Notes under the pieces: model-generated | The model's input: the letters and a program-made list of their open reading frames with translations, nothing else | What the model was told of the DNA's origin: nothing | Databases searched by the model: none | Translations under genes and position numbers: made by a program | Assembly: GCA_030490835.1 (NCBI GenBank) | Contig: CM059977.1 | Location: 13,363,399 to 13,427,398, forward strand | Direction of reading: 5' to 3' | Origin: Annona cherimola | Lineage: Eukaryota; Streptophyta; Magnoliopsida; Magnoliales; Annonaceae | Length of the DNA: 64,000 nt | In this document: positions 23,640-34,258 of the stretch, piece after piece | Numbering within the stretch: position 1 is the first letter of the stretch | Layout of the letters: each line of letters begins with the position of its first letter

Positions 23640-23965
23640 CTACTTCTGTAGGGGTGTATAAAACCATTTTTTTATTTTTTAAAATTTTTTACACAATTTT
23701 TAATCTAAATGTATTTAACATTGCATCAATTTTTGACATTTTTGGAGATTTTTAGATATTCTTTTTGGATTTTAAAAATTAGTGACATTTTAGTAATTTT
23801 AAATTACTAAAAATGTCCCTACTTTTTAAAAATTCAAAAAAATATTTAAAAGTTTCCAAAAAGGTAAAAATTGATACATCTATTAAATGCACTTAAATTA
23901 ACAGCTTCATGAAAAATTTTAAAAAAAATTTTAAAAATAGGTGTAATGCACTCGGGTGTAGACGA
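23640..23965. mobile_element. Foldback element, degenerate copy
   Basis: The same core order (TAATCTAAATGTATTTAACA, ATTTTTAGATATTC, mirrored by AAATTAACAGCTTCATG), with ends near AGGGGTGTATAAAA and GGTGTAATGCACTCGGGTG. End positions are approximate. Confidence 0.55.
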
Positions 23966-23984
23966 TTGCACTCTAGTGTTTTGT

Positions 23985-24300
23985 ATGGGACATTATCCTA
24001 TGCATTCGGGAGCATTGAGACTCAATGCTCCTGGTGCATTTCATCTTTTCTTTTTTACTTTTTTTGAAAAAAAAATTACACAAAGGTTAATTTATGTGTA
24101 TTTTAAAGATATATATCAATTTTTACTATTTTTGGAGATTTTAAGATATTTTTTTCGGATTGATTTTTTAAAAATTAAAAAATATTTAAAAGTCTACAAA
24201 AATAGCAAAAAAATTTACACATGTTAAATATACTTATATTAACAGTTTCATTTTAAAAATTTCAAAAAAAAGAAAAAATAAGGTGAAATGCTCCAAGCAA
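23985..24300. mobile_element. Foldback element, right end degenerate
   Basis: The left cap holds a near-perfect palindrome at 24009-24031: GGAGCATTGA, three bases, TCAATGCTCC. The core hairpin follows (TTACTATTTTTGGAGATTTT mirrored by AAAAGTCTACAAAAATAGC). The right cap is reduced to GGTGAAATGCTCC. Confidence 0.55.
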
Positions 24301-24669
24301 GCAGGGTTTTTTTCATAATTTCAGGAGTGCAAACGTACAACTGAATTGAAATGGTTGCCCTGTTTGGCCTATTGAAAGCACTGTGAGTGCCAATTTACGG
24401 AGAGCCGGTTTAATTAAAAACAAAGTTTAAGCGGCTCAAGTAAGCGCCATGTGTATTTTAGAGGATATTCCCTCCGTTGTATTTAAAATATTATTTAAAA
24501 ACATATGTAGATATCCTGTAAGATAAGTATTGTTTTAGAGTAAATATAAATTCATTAAAATCTTTATCTTATATGTTGTCTACACAAAATTTTAATTAAA
24601 ATAATTTTAAATGTTATTATTAAATAATAATAATAATAAATAGATTAAATAGATCCCTAAAATAGTGCA

Positions 24670-24800
24670 AATTAGGCTCACTTAGTTGGTTTAACTATTC
24701 TAACACTGGTTTAGCCTCTTTTATAAAGCCTTGATCTTGTATTCAAGCGGTTGGAGTTTCGATCTCTGCTAAGAGAGCTGTTTATCTCTTGTTTGTTTGA
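24670..24800 (+). repeat. tRNA-derived SINE-like relic
   Basis: CTTAGTTGGTTTAACTAT resembles a pol III A box and GGAGTTTCGATCTC a B box, about 65 bp apart. No A-rich tail with target duplication is seen, so this is only a candidate relic. Confidence 0.3.
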
Positions 24801-24824
24801 AAAGCGATGATCTTTTTCACTGCT

Positions 24825-25233
24825 GATGTCTATGGAATATGATTTCATGCACCCAGGTGCACTTAGCTTCGGTGCACCTTGGTGCAAATACTCATTTTCT
24901 GATTTTTTTTACACGAATGTTAATCTAAGTGTATTTAACATATGTATCAATTTTTATCATTTTCGGAGATTTTTAGATATTTGTTTTAAAAATTTTAAAA
25001 TCAGTAGCTTTTTTAGTAATTTTAAATTACTAAAATGCCACTGATTTTAAAAAATCCAAAATAAATATCTAAAATTTTTCAAAAATGATAAAAATTTATT
25101 CACATGTTAAATATACTTAGATTAACAATATTGTAGAAATAATTTTTAAAAAAAATAAAAAATAGCTTAATTACACCCAGGTGCATTGAAGCGAAGTGCA
25201 CCCAGGTGCATGAAATCACATTCCAATGTCTAT
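24825..25233. mobile_element. Foldback element with 9-bp TSD, TGCACC..GGTGCA caps
   Basis: The element is 24834-25224 (391 bp). Ends GGAATATGATTTCATGCACC and, inverted, GGAATGTGATTTCATGCACC differ by one base. The flanks are a 9-bp duplication with one mismatch (GATGTCTAT / AATGTCTAT). Both caps contain TGCACCCAGGTGCA, which folds on itself. The interior is the shared AT-rich hairpin (TTAATCTAAGTGTATTTAAC and its mirror). Confidence 0.85.
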
Positions 25234-25950
25234 TAGACTATTAGTTGTTATTAGTGAAGGAAAAGTATAAAATGAAAATTGTATAGTGAATTAAGCATAA
25301 ACTATAACAAAAAAATATTATAAAAAATAATAAAAAAATTCGACTTATGTATTCTATGTGAAAATCACCAACATAAAATTAAATTAAAGATGGGTAAAAT
25401 TTTATAGTAAACATTTTAAAATTTTGAAAAGTATAATATGATGCAATAAAGTAATATTAGCAGCAAAGAGACCATTCGTGGAATAATTAGTTAGTTATAC
25501 AAAAAAATATAAAGAGGATTACAAAATAGAAGTAATAATAAAAGCGCAAATTAGTTAAGGAATGTGGTTTGGAACATTGCTCAAATCACCTTTTGCCACG
25601 TATCCTCGGTTTTCTCTTCACTAGACGTGGATTACATCAATCCGGTTCCAGTATTAGTTAGTATGCTACCTTAGTGAACGTATTAACCATTAATCTAATG
25701 GTTAGTGAGCATTAATAGTTAGCGTGTTCACCGAGATAACATGCTACCTTTGTAAAATAACTGTGATATGATCCAACCAATGCAGATCCAGTAAGGTAAA
25801 ACCAAAGAGAGAAGAGCTCTGCAATCTCAATTTGGGCTTCAAGAGTAAGAAGTTATCCTCTATTGATGGATTCCAATAGAAAGAATAAAAGACACAAGAC
25901 AACTCCCTTGATCATACGATTCTCCTCCTTTTATAGAAGTAGTTGTCCAT
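25234..25950. other. Spacer, no gene seen
   Basis: AT-rich sequence without supported features. Around 25640-25750 short stretches of TTAGTTAGTATGCTACC-like sequence recur in both orientations. Confidence 0.35.
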
Positions 25951-26788
25951 CCCACTTATAGGGTTGCAACTTGGTACCGGGTCGGTTCAAATTCGCCCAA
26001 CCCGACCCGATTTTGATACCAAGTTTGAGTTTTATTTTTGATACTTTTTTCAAATTAAACCCGGTTTCAACCTGACCCAAGAAAATCTAAAACTAATACC
26101 GGGTTTGCATCAACCCGGTACCAAAAACCGACTCGGTCCAAACCCGATATTTTTCTAATTTATTAAAATAATTATATTTATTTATGCATTAAGTATTTCA
26201 ACTATAATTATGATAAAAGTTATTCCATACAATTATAGCCTAATTAAACTGTAATACATTTATTCTAAAACCTAAATTTTATATACATTTGTCCATAAAA
26301 GTTGAATATATTATATCTACATTAACTTTATTAGCAAATAATTATAAATATATCAACTATTAAATTTATTACATATATTCTAATTAACTGCAATTATATG
26401 TCTTACTTTTATTAAACTTTAGATAGTGATTTCATGTAATCTCATTTATTTTTTATCTCAACTTTTTTTAACATTACCTTGATTGTTATGTGTAAATTTA
26501 TTACGTTCATTGTATTTAAAATTATCTTTTAATTAAAAGACTAACTTTCATCAAAACCAAAGATATCATAGGTCATATAAATATATTCACATATAAATTA
26601 TTTATATGCTAATGCAATAATGTTTAAAAAATTTGTTATCTCTATCGGTAATTTTAACTTTTTTTTGTTTGATAATAACCCGAAACTAATGTTAAACTGG
26701 CCCGAACTCGGATTCTAATATTAGGTTTTGGGTTTGAATTCATCCAAACCCGGTACAACTTGACTCGAGTTGCACCCCTACCCACTTA
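25951..26788. mobile_element. Non-autonomous hAT element, perfect 8-bp TSD
   Basis: The element is 25959-26780 (822 bp), flanked by CCCACTTA on both sides. Ends TAGGGTTGCAACTTGG and GAGTTGCACCCCTA are inverted. Sub-terminal CGGGTCGG/CCCGACCCG and ACCCGGT motifs are repeated near both ends. The interior is AT-rich and non-coding. Confidence 0.9.
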
Positions 26789-26876
26789 CATGTACTCACA
26801 TGCCTTCACATGTGAACTCCCTCACATAACAAACTGTCACCTTAAGACAGTTCACAAACTCTCCTTATCTGCATTC

Positions 26877-27425
26877 CTTTTCACTAGGGATGGGAATTAG
26901 GCCAGGTCGGGACGGGTCAGGGTGTGCCCAACCCTGACCCTACTTTTTAAAAATCTTGTTTGACCCTTATTTTTATATCGGGTCGGGACAATGTCCATTT
27001 AACCCTTACTTTTTTCTACTATCTCTCAGGACAAAATTCGGGTCGATATCGGGTCAACGGGTCGGGTAAAAACTGCAAGTCAAGTAAGAAGTTTTTAAAA
27101 ATTTATGAACTTATCAAATATAAAGATAAATCTATATTAAATTGAACTACTATATGCTTCAATCTATTACTAATCAGTCAAAGTAAAATATAAATGCTTA
27201 AATAAAACATTAATATTAGCATTGAATGAGAGTTTTTTTAATGTGAGAGATAAGAAAACGGGTCAATGGGTAGGTCTGCCCCGACCCGACCCGTCATTCT
27301 TAAAAATATCAAATATTCGACCCGCCCCACCGGGTATGTAATCTCGACCCACCCCGGTATTAAATAGGGTTGGGTCAAGGTGGGACACAGGTCAAACCGC
27401 CTCGATTCCCATACCTACTTTTCAC
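26877..27425. mobile_element. Non-autonomous hAT element, perfect 8-bp TSD
   Basis: The element is 26885-27417 (533 bp), flanked by CTTTTCAC on both sides. Ends TAGGGATGGGAAT and ATTCCCATACCTA are inverted. Many GGGTCGGG / CCCGACCCG motifs lie near both ends. It sits ~100 bp from the previous hAT element. No transposase remnant is seen. Confidence 0.9.
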
Positions 27426-28620
27426 CCTAGCATGCATTGACCACCACCCTCTTTGAAAGAGAAAAGAAAAAAACACTGCTCACCTCATCTCTTGCCAAGT
27501 ATCCTCGATTTTCTCTTCACCCCACTGTATAATGGGCACCATCACCCTGCGTTAAAAAAGAAAAGAATAAAAAAAAAAGCATATTGCTTTAGAATAGTGC
27601 TTACAATGTTGTAATCCGCATTCATAGATAAGTAATTAAAATATTAAATTATATTTAAAAAAGTGTATAGGAACTAGAAAGAGATATTTTTCCTTTCAAT
27701 TACGGTGTGTCAAATACCCCAAGTGATTCCCATAAAAAAATTACCCAGGTGATTCGCATAAAAAAATATTACCCCAAGTGATTTCACATGTAATATGAAC
27801 CAGCATACGTGCACAAAATTACAAACAGTCGCTGATGAAAAACGACAACAGATTTTCTTTAAAAAATGTCCTAAGAACGCGATTCGAGATATTCCCAAGT
27901 ACGAGATTTGTCGCAGTGTATATAATAATCCCATAAAAAAAAAAAATTTCCCAAAACAGTGCTTTCCGTGCGAACGTAACTGTCATGGAAGATCCCTGGA
28001 AGCCTGCAGTTGGTGTACGTGGCAACGCACGCGCCGTAACCACCAATCCACGCGGTGAGACTTCCAACGTCCAAAGACGATTGAGATTTTTGATACTCCT
28101 CTCAAGGACGCTCGATGATACGCAGACATTTCGAGATAACTATTTAATAGCAGTAGGGTTAAAGGTAATCCAAACTAGACTAATATAAAACGACGGGCCC
28201 AGCAACACCGCTCCTTGGATTTTAAAAAGCTATGCTTCTTCAAAAGAATTACATATATGCGACTTTCCACAAGATCTTAAGTATCAGATCACTTGGGTAA
28301 CGAATAGTTTAAAATAAAGGTTAATATATTAGATGTGAAAACAAATCTTTCGTAATTTAAAAATAAAATATTTGGCCATTATGGATTTATCTGATGGCAA
28401 CACATTGGGTGTTCAATTGCCCTTGAGTTATTTTTATGTAATTTTTTAAAATTTTTCTTGGGTTTGGAATGTTTATGGAAAAATTTTCTCTACAATAGAG
28501 GATTATTAATGCATTTGATTTGATTATAATATCAATGTAATAAAAAAATAAAATATTTAAATTTAGAAAAAAAAACTTTTAAAATAAAAAAATAAAGAGC
28601 TACATGGAAATCTGCATCAG
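27426..28620. other. Spacer, no gene seen
   Basis: No supported ORF or RNA gene. The short open frames at 27795-28188 lack any recognisable domain. Confidence 0.35.
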
Positions 28621-28669
28621 ACGGCTCGAATGAACCGTGTCGCGAGAATAAGAATAACCCGACCACTGC

Positions 28670-29200
28670 TCGCTCTCCACGTGGTCTTATGCGTAGGAAA
28701 ACATCGCTGTCCAGCTCCACGTGATGGTTTTCACCTCGAACAGACGCCATTAAAGAAAAACACGCACACATACGTCCACAAATCATAGAAACGGATTACT
28801 GAAATGACGACTAACAACTTCTTTCAAGCCAATGCCAGCAAGAAAATCCTACCCACTTACGTGCTTCCAAATCATTCATATGTCCCGTCACTTTCTTTTT
28901 TAAAAAAAAAAAAATTTCTGGTAGGGGCATGATTATTGTGAATATTTTTTATTGTTAGCCATCGCCATCTATGTGCTGGACGTTAACACACCTCTGCATC
29001 TCAACTATCTGATATTTGTGGCCGACTGCATATTGATGATGGTCTGAGTAACTAATCGATCGTATGGATCTGTTGATGAAGAATAGACGGTCGAGATTAG
29101 GCCCACGTGTGCAAATCGCGCGAACAGGCGACGGGGGGTTGAATTCTTGCCACGGGCCGGTCGAGCTTCGTGACTGTCACGAATGGACACGTGGCATTTA
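28670..29200. promoter_or_regulatory. G-box (CACGTG) cluster without a gene
   Basis: Four CACGTG cores lie at 28678, 28718, 29104 and 29188 within about 515 bp, in a stretch noticeably richer in GC than its surroundings. G-boxes of the form (C/A)CACGTGG are binding sites for plant bZIP/bHLH factors. No coding exon follows on either strand within several kb, so this may be a relict promoter or a distal element. Confidence 0.35.
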
Positions 29201-29495
29201 AAAATCGAATTGAATAATATTTCGAAGCCGACGTTCATGGATAATGCTAATTATTTTTAGCACTTATTGGATATTAATTGTACACCAATCCACTAACTCT
29301 GGGCTTGCATCGCGCCGTATGTAAAGACTGATTTTAAAAGAATTATGATTAACCATGCATGAATTACGAGTCATGGTGATTCTTGCTTTGGTTTAGATTT
29401 CACATTATCACATAAGTCAACAGTAGCAAGTTCCTCAATGTGTTTGAAGAAGGAGGGCCGAGTAGAAAGAGAGTGGATTATAAAAATCTCTTGTC

Positions 29496-29790
29496 CGGGA
29501 AATAATAAAACTTTTCAATAAATTTTTTTTGTGTGTAAAAAGTTATTAAAATGAGAGAAAATGATATAATATGATAAGAGTAATAATAAAAAATAAAGCA
29601 AACAAAATTAAAATGGATAGGTTTTTTTTGCAAACCAAATAAATTAGTTATATTATAACAGTTGCATATAAATGATTAAAAAGCAGAATAATTTGTATAA
29701 AAAATGTGAAGAAATAAAAAAAATTTGAGTAGCTGTGGATAGTGAAAAATTTTAGATTGAAAAATTTTACATGAAAACCAAACACACCCT
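29496..29790. mobile_element. TGTTTGG-class MITE, reverse orientation
   Basis: Starts GGGAAATAATAAAACTTTTC and ends TGAAAACCAAACACACCC. Inside is the family signature in reverse (GATATAATATGATAAGAG, AAGTGAAGAAAT-like). Confidence 0.65.
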
Positions 29791-30056
29791 AAAATAAAAA
29801 TTTTAATTGCTTCAAAAAAATAAAATTTTTGATAAAAAGTAAACTGAAAATAATAATAATAAAATTTGAACCTTAAAAATAATTAAGTAAATCATGCATC
29901 AAGTAAAAAAGGGCCAAATGCACTACAACATATGCAAATGTTAATAAATGCAGTTTGCTGAATATAAATATAAATTAAAATTTAGTTGCACAAATATTAG
30001 TTTGGTCACATAGTTATTTGCCTATAAATACTTAAACATGTTATGGGTGATGACAC

Positions 30057-30420
30057 CACTACAAAAAAACACATTTTTTACAACCTTTATTAGTAAGGAA
30101 AATGCATGTATAAGGAAAAAAATTTCTGCTTATGACAGTGTATTTATGGACAAGAAAATTTTACTTGCTTGTAGTGATGTTTTCATAGACAGAAAAATTT
30201 TCCTTATTTATAATAGTTTGGTAACCAAATCAAAACTTCCTTGTTTAAATACAAAAATTATGAACTATTGATTTAAAAAATTTCTTCTTCATGTTGCTAA
30301 ATGGAATACGTCACAAATTATTAGTAGCCAAGTTTTTTTTAATAATTAAATTTTAACCTTTTGTAAGAATTTTTTTGCCAAAATTCAAAATTTTCGTAGT
30401 ACATGCAAGTTAAATGTACT
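30057..30420. repeat. CACTA-like terminus and dispersed repeat
   Basis: CACTACAAAAAAACAC at 30057 and CTTGTAGTG ending at 30176 bound 120 bp like a very short CACTA (En/Spm) element, though no 3-bp target duplication is visible. The following sequence to ~30420 is shared with CNGC intron 2. Confidence 0.4.
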
Positions 30421-30599
30421 TGATTTTCATATTACTTGCAACCAAATGTCACATTATTTACTATTAGTCATTTACATTTAACTATAAATAATTAATATTA
30501 ATTATATAGCTATAAATAATATTAAAATTTGGTTTCTTATTATCAAATGCAAGTAAAGTGAAATTTTCCTGTGCAAAAATAATCATCTATAACAATTCA

Positions 30600-31393
30600 T
30601 ATGCGAACGTATATATTTTCCAATTGCGACATCTTCTTAAATGAATCCAAACAACCCTAAATTAGACTAAATATTTTTTACATCAATATTTGAGGATAAC
30701 TTGCAAGTATACCTCATAGTTTGATCAAATTATAAATATACTCTTATAGTTTACAAAATAACAAATTAGCCTTCAATTTTTCGTATATATTTGCAGGCAT
30801 ATCCGCATCATGCCATCACAACACTGTGACAATATGGACACGAAATTAGGGTCAGTTTGATGCATACTCATGGTACCTTAGTTTAGTTGTACGTCTAAGA
30901 ATTACTTAAATAGCTCTAAATTATTGATTTTTGAAATTCAAAAAAATATATATACATACATCAAAAAATTATAAAAAGAGTGATTTGCAACTATGCCCTC
31001 AAAGTTTGATTGGCCAATATACTCATATCATTTGCAAAATAATAAATTGATCGTCATTGTTTACACATTTTTGCTATTTTGCAAACTATGTAGATATATT
31101 TGTAATTACCCATATTTAGATATGCAAATTTTATTTTCTTTCAATTTAATCCCGACATTCACTATATAAAGCTTGCATGTTATATTTCGTCTTCTAATAT
31201 CTTTTAACATTAAATTATTCAAAAATATGTATATATTTAGGTATCCTTACCGTCTAATTAAGAGCGTGTTTATATAGCTTTAAATGTCAAGGAAAATAAA
31301 GAAAATGTCTAAGAAAATCGAAATGTGAACACGACAGCGTAAACGATATCATTACAAATAAATAATGATGACAAAAAAAAAAAGCACTTAAAT
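30600..31393. other. Spacer with internal direct repeat
   Basis: About 30695-30790 and 31000-31110 share the order TTTGATCAAATTATAAATA-like, ATACTC.TATAGTTT.CAAAATAA and AAATT. No gene is seen. Confidence 0.35.
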
Positions 31394-31564
31394 TCATATA
31401 TCCATATATTGTTGTTGTTCATGATTTAAACCTGATATCCAGTTCTTGATCAGTGGCTCAATCTGAAAGGGGGTCAAGTAAGCGTCTAATGCATGGGCCT
31501 CACTTCCTTGCAGCACTGAATCTGTGACCTCAGCCACTAGTTTTGGCCTTTTGGGTCGCCTCAG
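31394..31564 (-). pseudogene. Orphan terminal-exon-like fragment, 56 codons
   Basis: On the minus strand a consensus-like acceptor (GGCTTGTCCAG) at 31565-31566 opens directly into 56 codons ending TGA at 31394-31396. The predicted peptide begins LRRPKRPKLVAEVTDSVLQG and continues through ALDAYLTPFQIEPLIKNW; composition is protein-like and the local GC content is near 50% in an AT-rich region. No matching upstream exon was found within several kb on this strand. I do not recognise the family. It may be a relict last exon of a lost gene, a gene fragment moved by a transposon, or the end of a gene with a very long intron. Confidence 0.4.
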
Positions 31565-32525
31565 CTGGACAAGCCAACAAAAGATGATCCATCACCCCGA
31601 CCTTTCAATCAATCACTCTTTTAAGTTTCGTTCAAACCTAGCGGAAGATAATTAAAATAGATCTCTAATTTAATTTTGAGGTCCTCCATCATCCACCGTA
31701 GATAGTGGGTCCGACAGGATATATCAGTCTCCCTCACCTGCATTTAACCTTTTCACAAGCTTACAACTCCTTTTTGTTGTTTTTTTCTTGAAATAATTGT
31801 ACAAATTACATTTTATTTCATATTATAATCAGACTCAATAATCCTTACAAAATAGACGGCAATAAGTTGTCATCATTTATATGGAAGACATCATAAGGAT
31901 GGAAATCATACCCATGTCCGCACGGCAACTGCAAGCCCCTCTTACCACAGAAACCATTTTCCTACCACCGCTACTATCGGTACTATTATATTAGTAAATA
32001 ATAATCATCTTCTACTAGAGGGGATATGTGTTGCTATGCATAGAGGATGGATGGTCCTAATTCAATCTGGATTGGACTCGACCTAAGATATTCGTGCTTC
32101 CATGCATAAACAGTCGAATAACGATTTGAGGCTGTACTTTGATTTTACGTAGCTCTAAACTATTAATGATTGATGCACAAATTAATTTATTCATTATATT
32201 TAACAACATGTGCTTAATTAAGAAGCCAAGTTTCATCCGAGTCAAATATATTCATGGTCCATACTTGCTAAAAAATAGATATATTTATGTGTAAATCAAA
32301 CAAATGTTTAAATTCATTCACATATATATTAGAATATAATAATATTTTATAAAATCAGTTGCCCACATAATAGTAATATTTTAGATGGTTTAGATAATGA
32401 AATGAAATTTGATTTATAATATTAAATTATTTTATTATGTTGATTTTATACATTTATAGATGGAGTTTATGTACAGTGATATGAAACAAATAATAAAAAT
32501 TTTATAATAATATAAATAATGCTAA
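31565..32525. other. Spacer, no gene seen
   Basis: AT-rich. No coding, RNA or clear repeat feature could be supported. Confidence 0.35.
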
Positions 32526-33078
32526 ATGTGTGTTTGGGAAGTGATAAGATCTTTGGGGTATGTTTGTTTTTAACAAAAACTTTTCAATATAAAATTTTTC
32601 ACTCTCCATAGCTACGATATATTCAAATTATTTCTTTATATCTTTATATACAACTATCATATTTTTTAATTATTTTTACGCAACTACCCATACAACTAAT
32701 CTATCTGTTTTAACCTTATTATCTTTATACCTCATTACTACTCTTATCATATCACATAATTTTCTATCAATTTAACAACTTTTACATAAAAAAAATTCAT
32801 TTAAAAATTTTATTACTTCCCAAACACAACCCAAGTTTTTTAATTGGAATAAGTGATGTAATATGATAGGATAATAATGAAGAATAAAGACTAAAAGAAT
32901 AAATTAAAATTGATAGGTTAATTGTATAAGTATTTGTGTAAAAATGATAAAAAAAATAAGATATCTGTATATAAATATGTGAAAAAATAATTAAAAAATA
33001 AAATTATTGTAGAGAGTGAAAAATTTTAAATTGAAAAGTTTTCGTTCAAAAGTTTTAATGATAAAAAAAACACACTCT
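32526..33078. mobile_element. Nested pair of TGTTTGG-class MITEs
   Basis: An outer copy (start TGTGTGTTTGGGAAGTGATA at ~32526, end AAAAACACACTCT at ~33078) is split by an inner copy in the opposite orientation at 32555-32832 (GGGGTATGTTTG ... CCCAAACACAACCC). The outer copy resumes at AAGTTTTTTAATTGG. The 8-bp flanks of the inner copy (AGATCTTT / AAGTTTTT) match only partly. Confidence 0.65.
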
Positions 33079-33527
33079 AAATATATAACTGATAAAGTAA
33101 ATCTTATATTAACCATCCATATATTAAAAATAAAAAAAATTCGAAAAAATGATTTCACACAAGCAACCCACTTGTGGACGTTCAAAAAGCTTGGGAGGGC
33201 ACCGCTAGAACTTGAAGCTTCCCCCGACAATATAAATGCAGTGATAACCGAGATAAGCCTCCCAAATCCCATCCCATGATATCTGTTTTTATTTGCAGGG
33301 CAAGTCGATGCCCGTCCATCGACGACGTGAACAGTGCCAGTCTGTAGATAGCAGAAACAGCACACTCCAGAGGATTACACGACTCTACTCACTCGGAATT
33401 GATTTCTTCAATATATTTGCACGACTCTTACGCTTTTCGTTTTATTTAGCGATCGGCAGCAAGTACGGCTAACAAAAGTTTGTTCGTCTTTGACCGTAGA
33501 TAATCAGATTATAATTTCCCATAACTA
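33079..33527. other. Spacer with a weak ORF-like stretch
   Basis: On the plus strand 33157-33279 can be read as a protein-like stretch (FTQATHLWTFKKLGRAPLEL and on to PNPIP stop), but it lacks a start, splice context or family resemblance. It is not called as a gene. Confidence 0.3.
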
Positions 33528-34258
33528 GGGGTGCAACTTGGGCCGGGTTGAGCCCGAACCCAGCCCGTGCGAACGCAATTTTAAACGTTGTTGAAACTTA
33601 CTTTTCCATAACCCGAGTCCGACCAACCCGAACCCGAGGAATCCGATTTGTAAATATGATAGAGTCAGAGTTCAAATGAACCTAAGTCCGATTTCTTTTT
33701 TAATATTTATTATAAAATATATTATATACATACTATTTAAACAATATTTCTTTATATTCTTCATATTTTATGTTATTATATCTATATTTGAATACATATT
33801 TAGCATATTGTAATTTTATTGTAAATAAAGTATATTATTTCATTTATATTTATCTTTTATTTCTATCATTCACTTTTACACTTATTAATTTTTTTCTTTA
33901 TCTTACTTTTGTTGTTAAATTTTTTCTAGAAATATTATTTATATTACTATTTTCAAAAAAAATATTAGTTTGATTATATATTATTATGTTTACTTACATG
34001 ATTTACTATTATTATTTATTCATATGAAATTCTAAACTTATCACTTTTAAATAAAATGTAAATTCGTCAACATAAATTTCAACCCGAAACTTAATCCGAA
34101 CCCGATTTTCAAAAATAGTGTTAAAGTTCAGATTTTACAAATAGAGTTAGGATTATGATTAGAGTTAGGGTTAAGATTGATATTTTATATATAAGATTAA
34201 AATTAGGATCGAGATGAACCCGAGTTTCATGAGCCGGAGTTACACCCTCACCCATCAC
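33528..34258. mobile_element. Non-autonomous hAT element, 7/8-bp TSD
   Basis: The element is 33536-34250 (715 bp). Start TAGGGGTGCAACTTGGGC, end GAGTTACACCCTCA. Flanks CCCATAAC and CCCATCAC differ at one base. GCCCGAACCC and ACCCGAGT motifs lie near the ends. The interior is AT-rich and non-coding. Confidence 0.82.

Noticed and set aside
33157..33279. Protein-like plus-strand stretch
   Set aside because: No start, acceptor or partner exon; kept only as a remark in the spacer entry.
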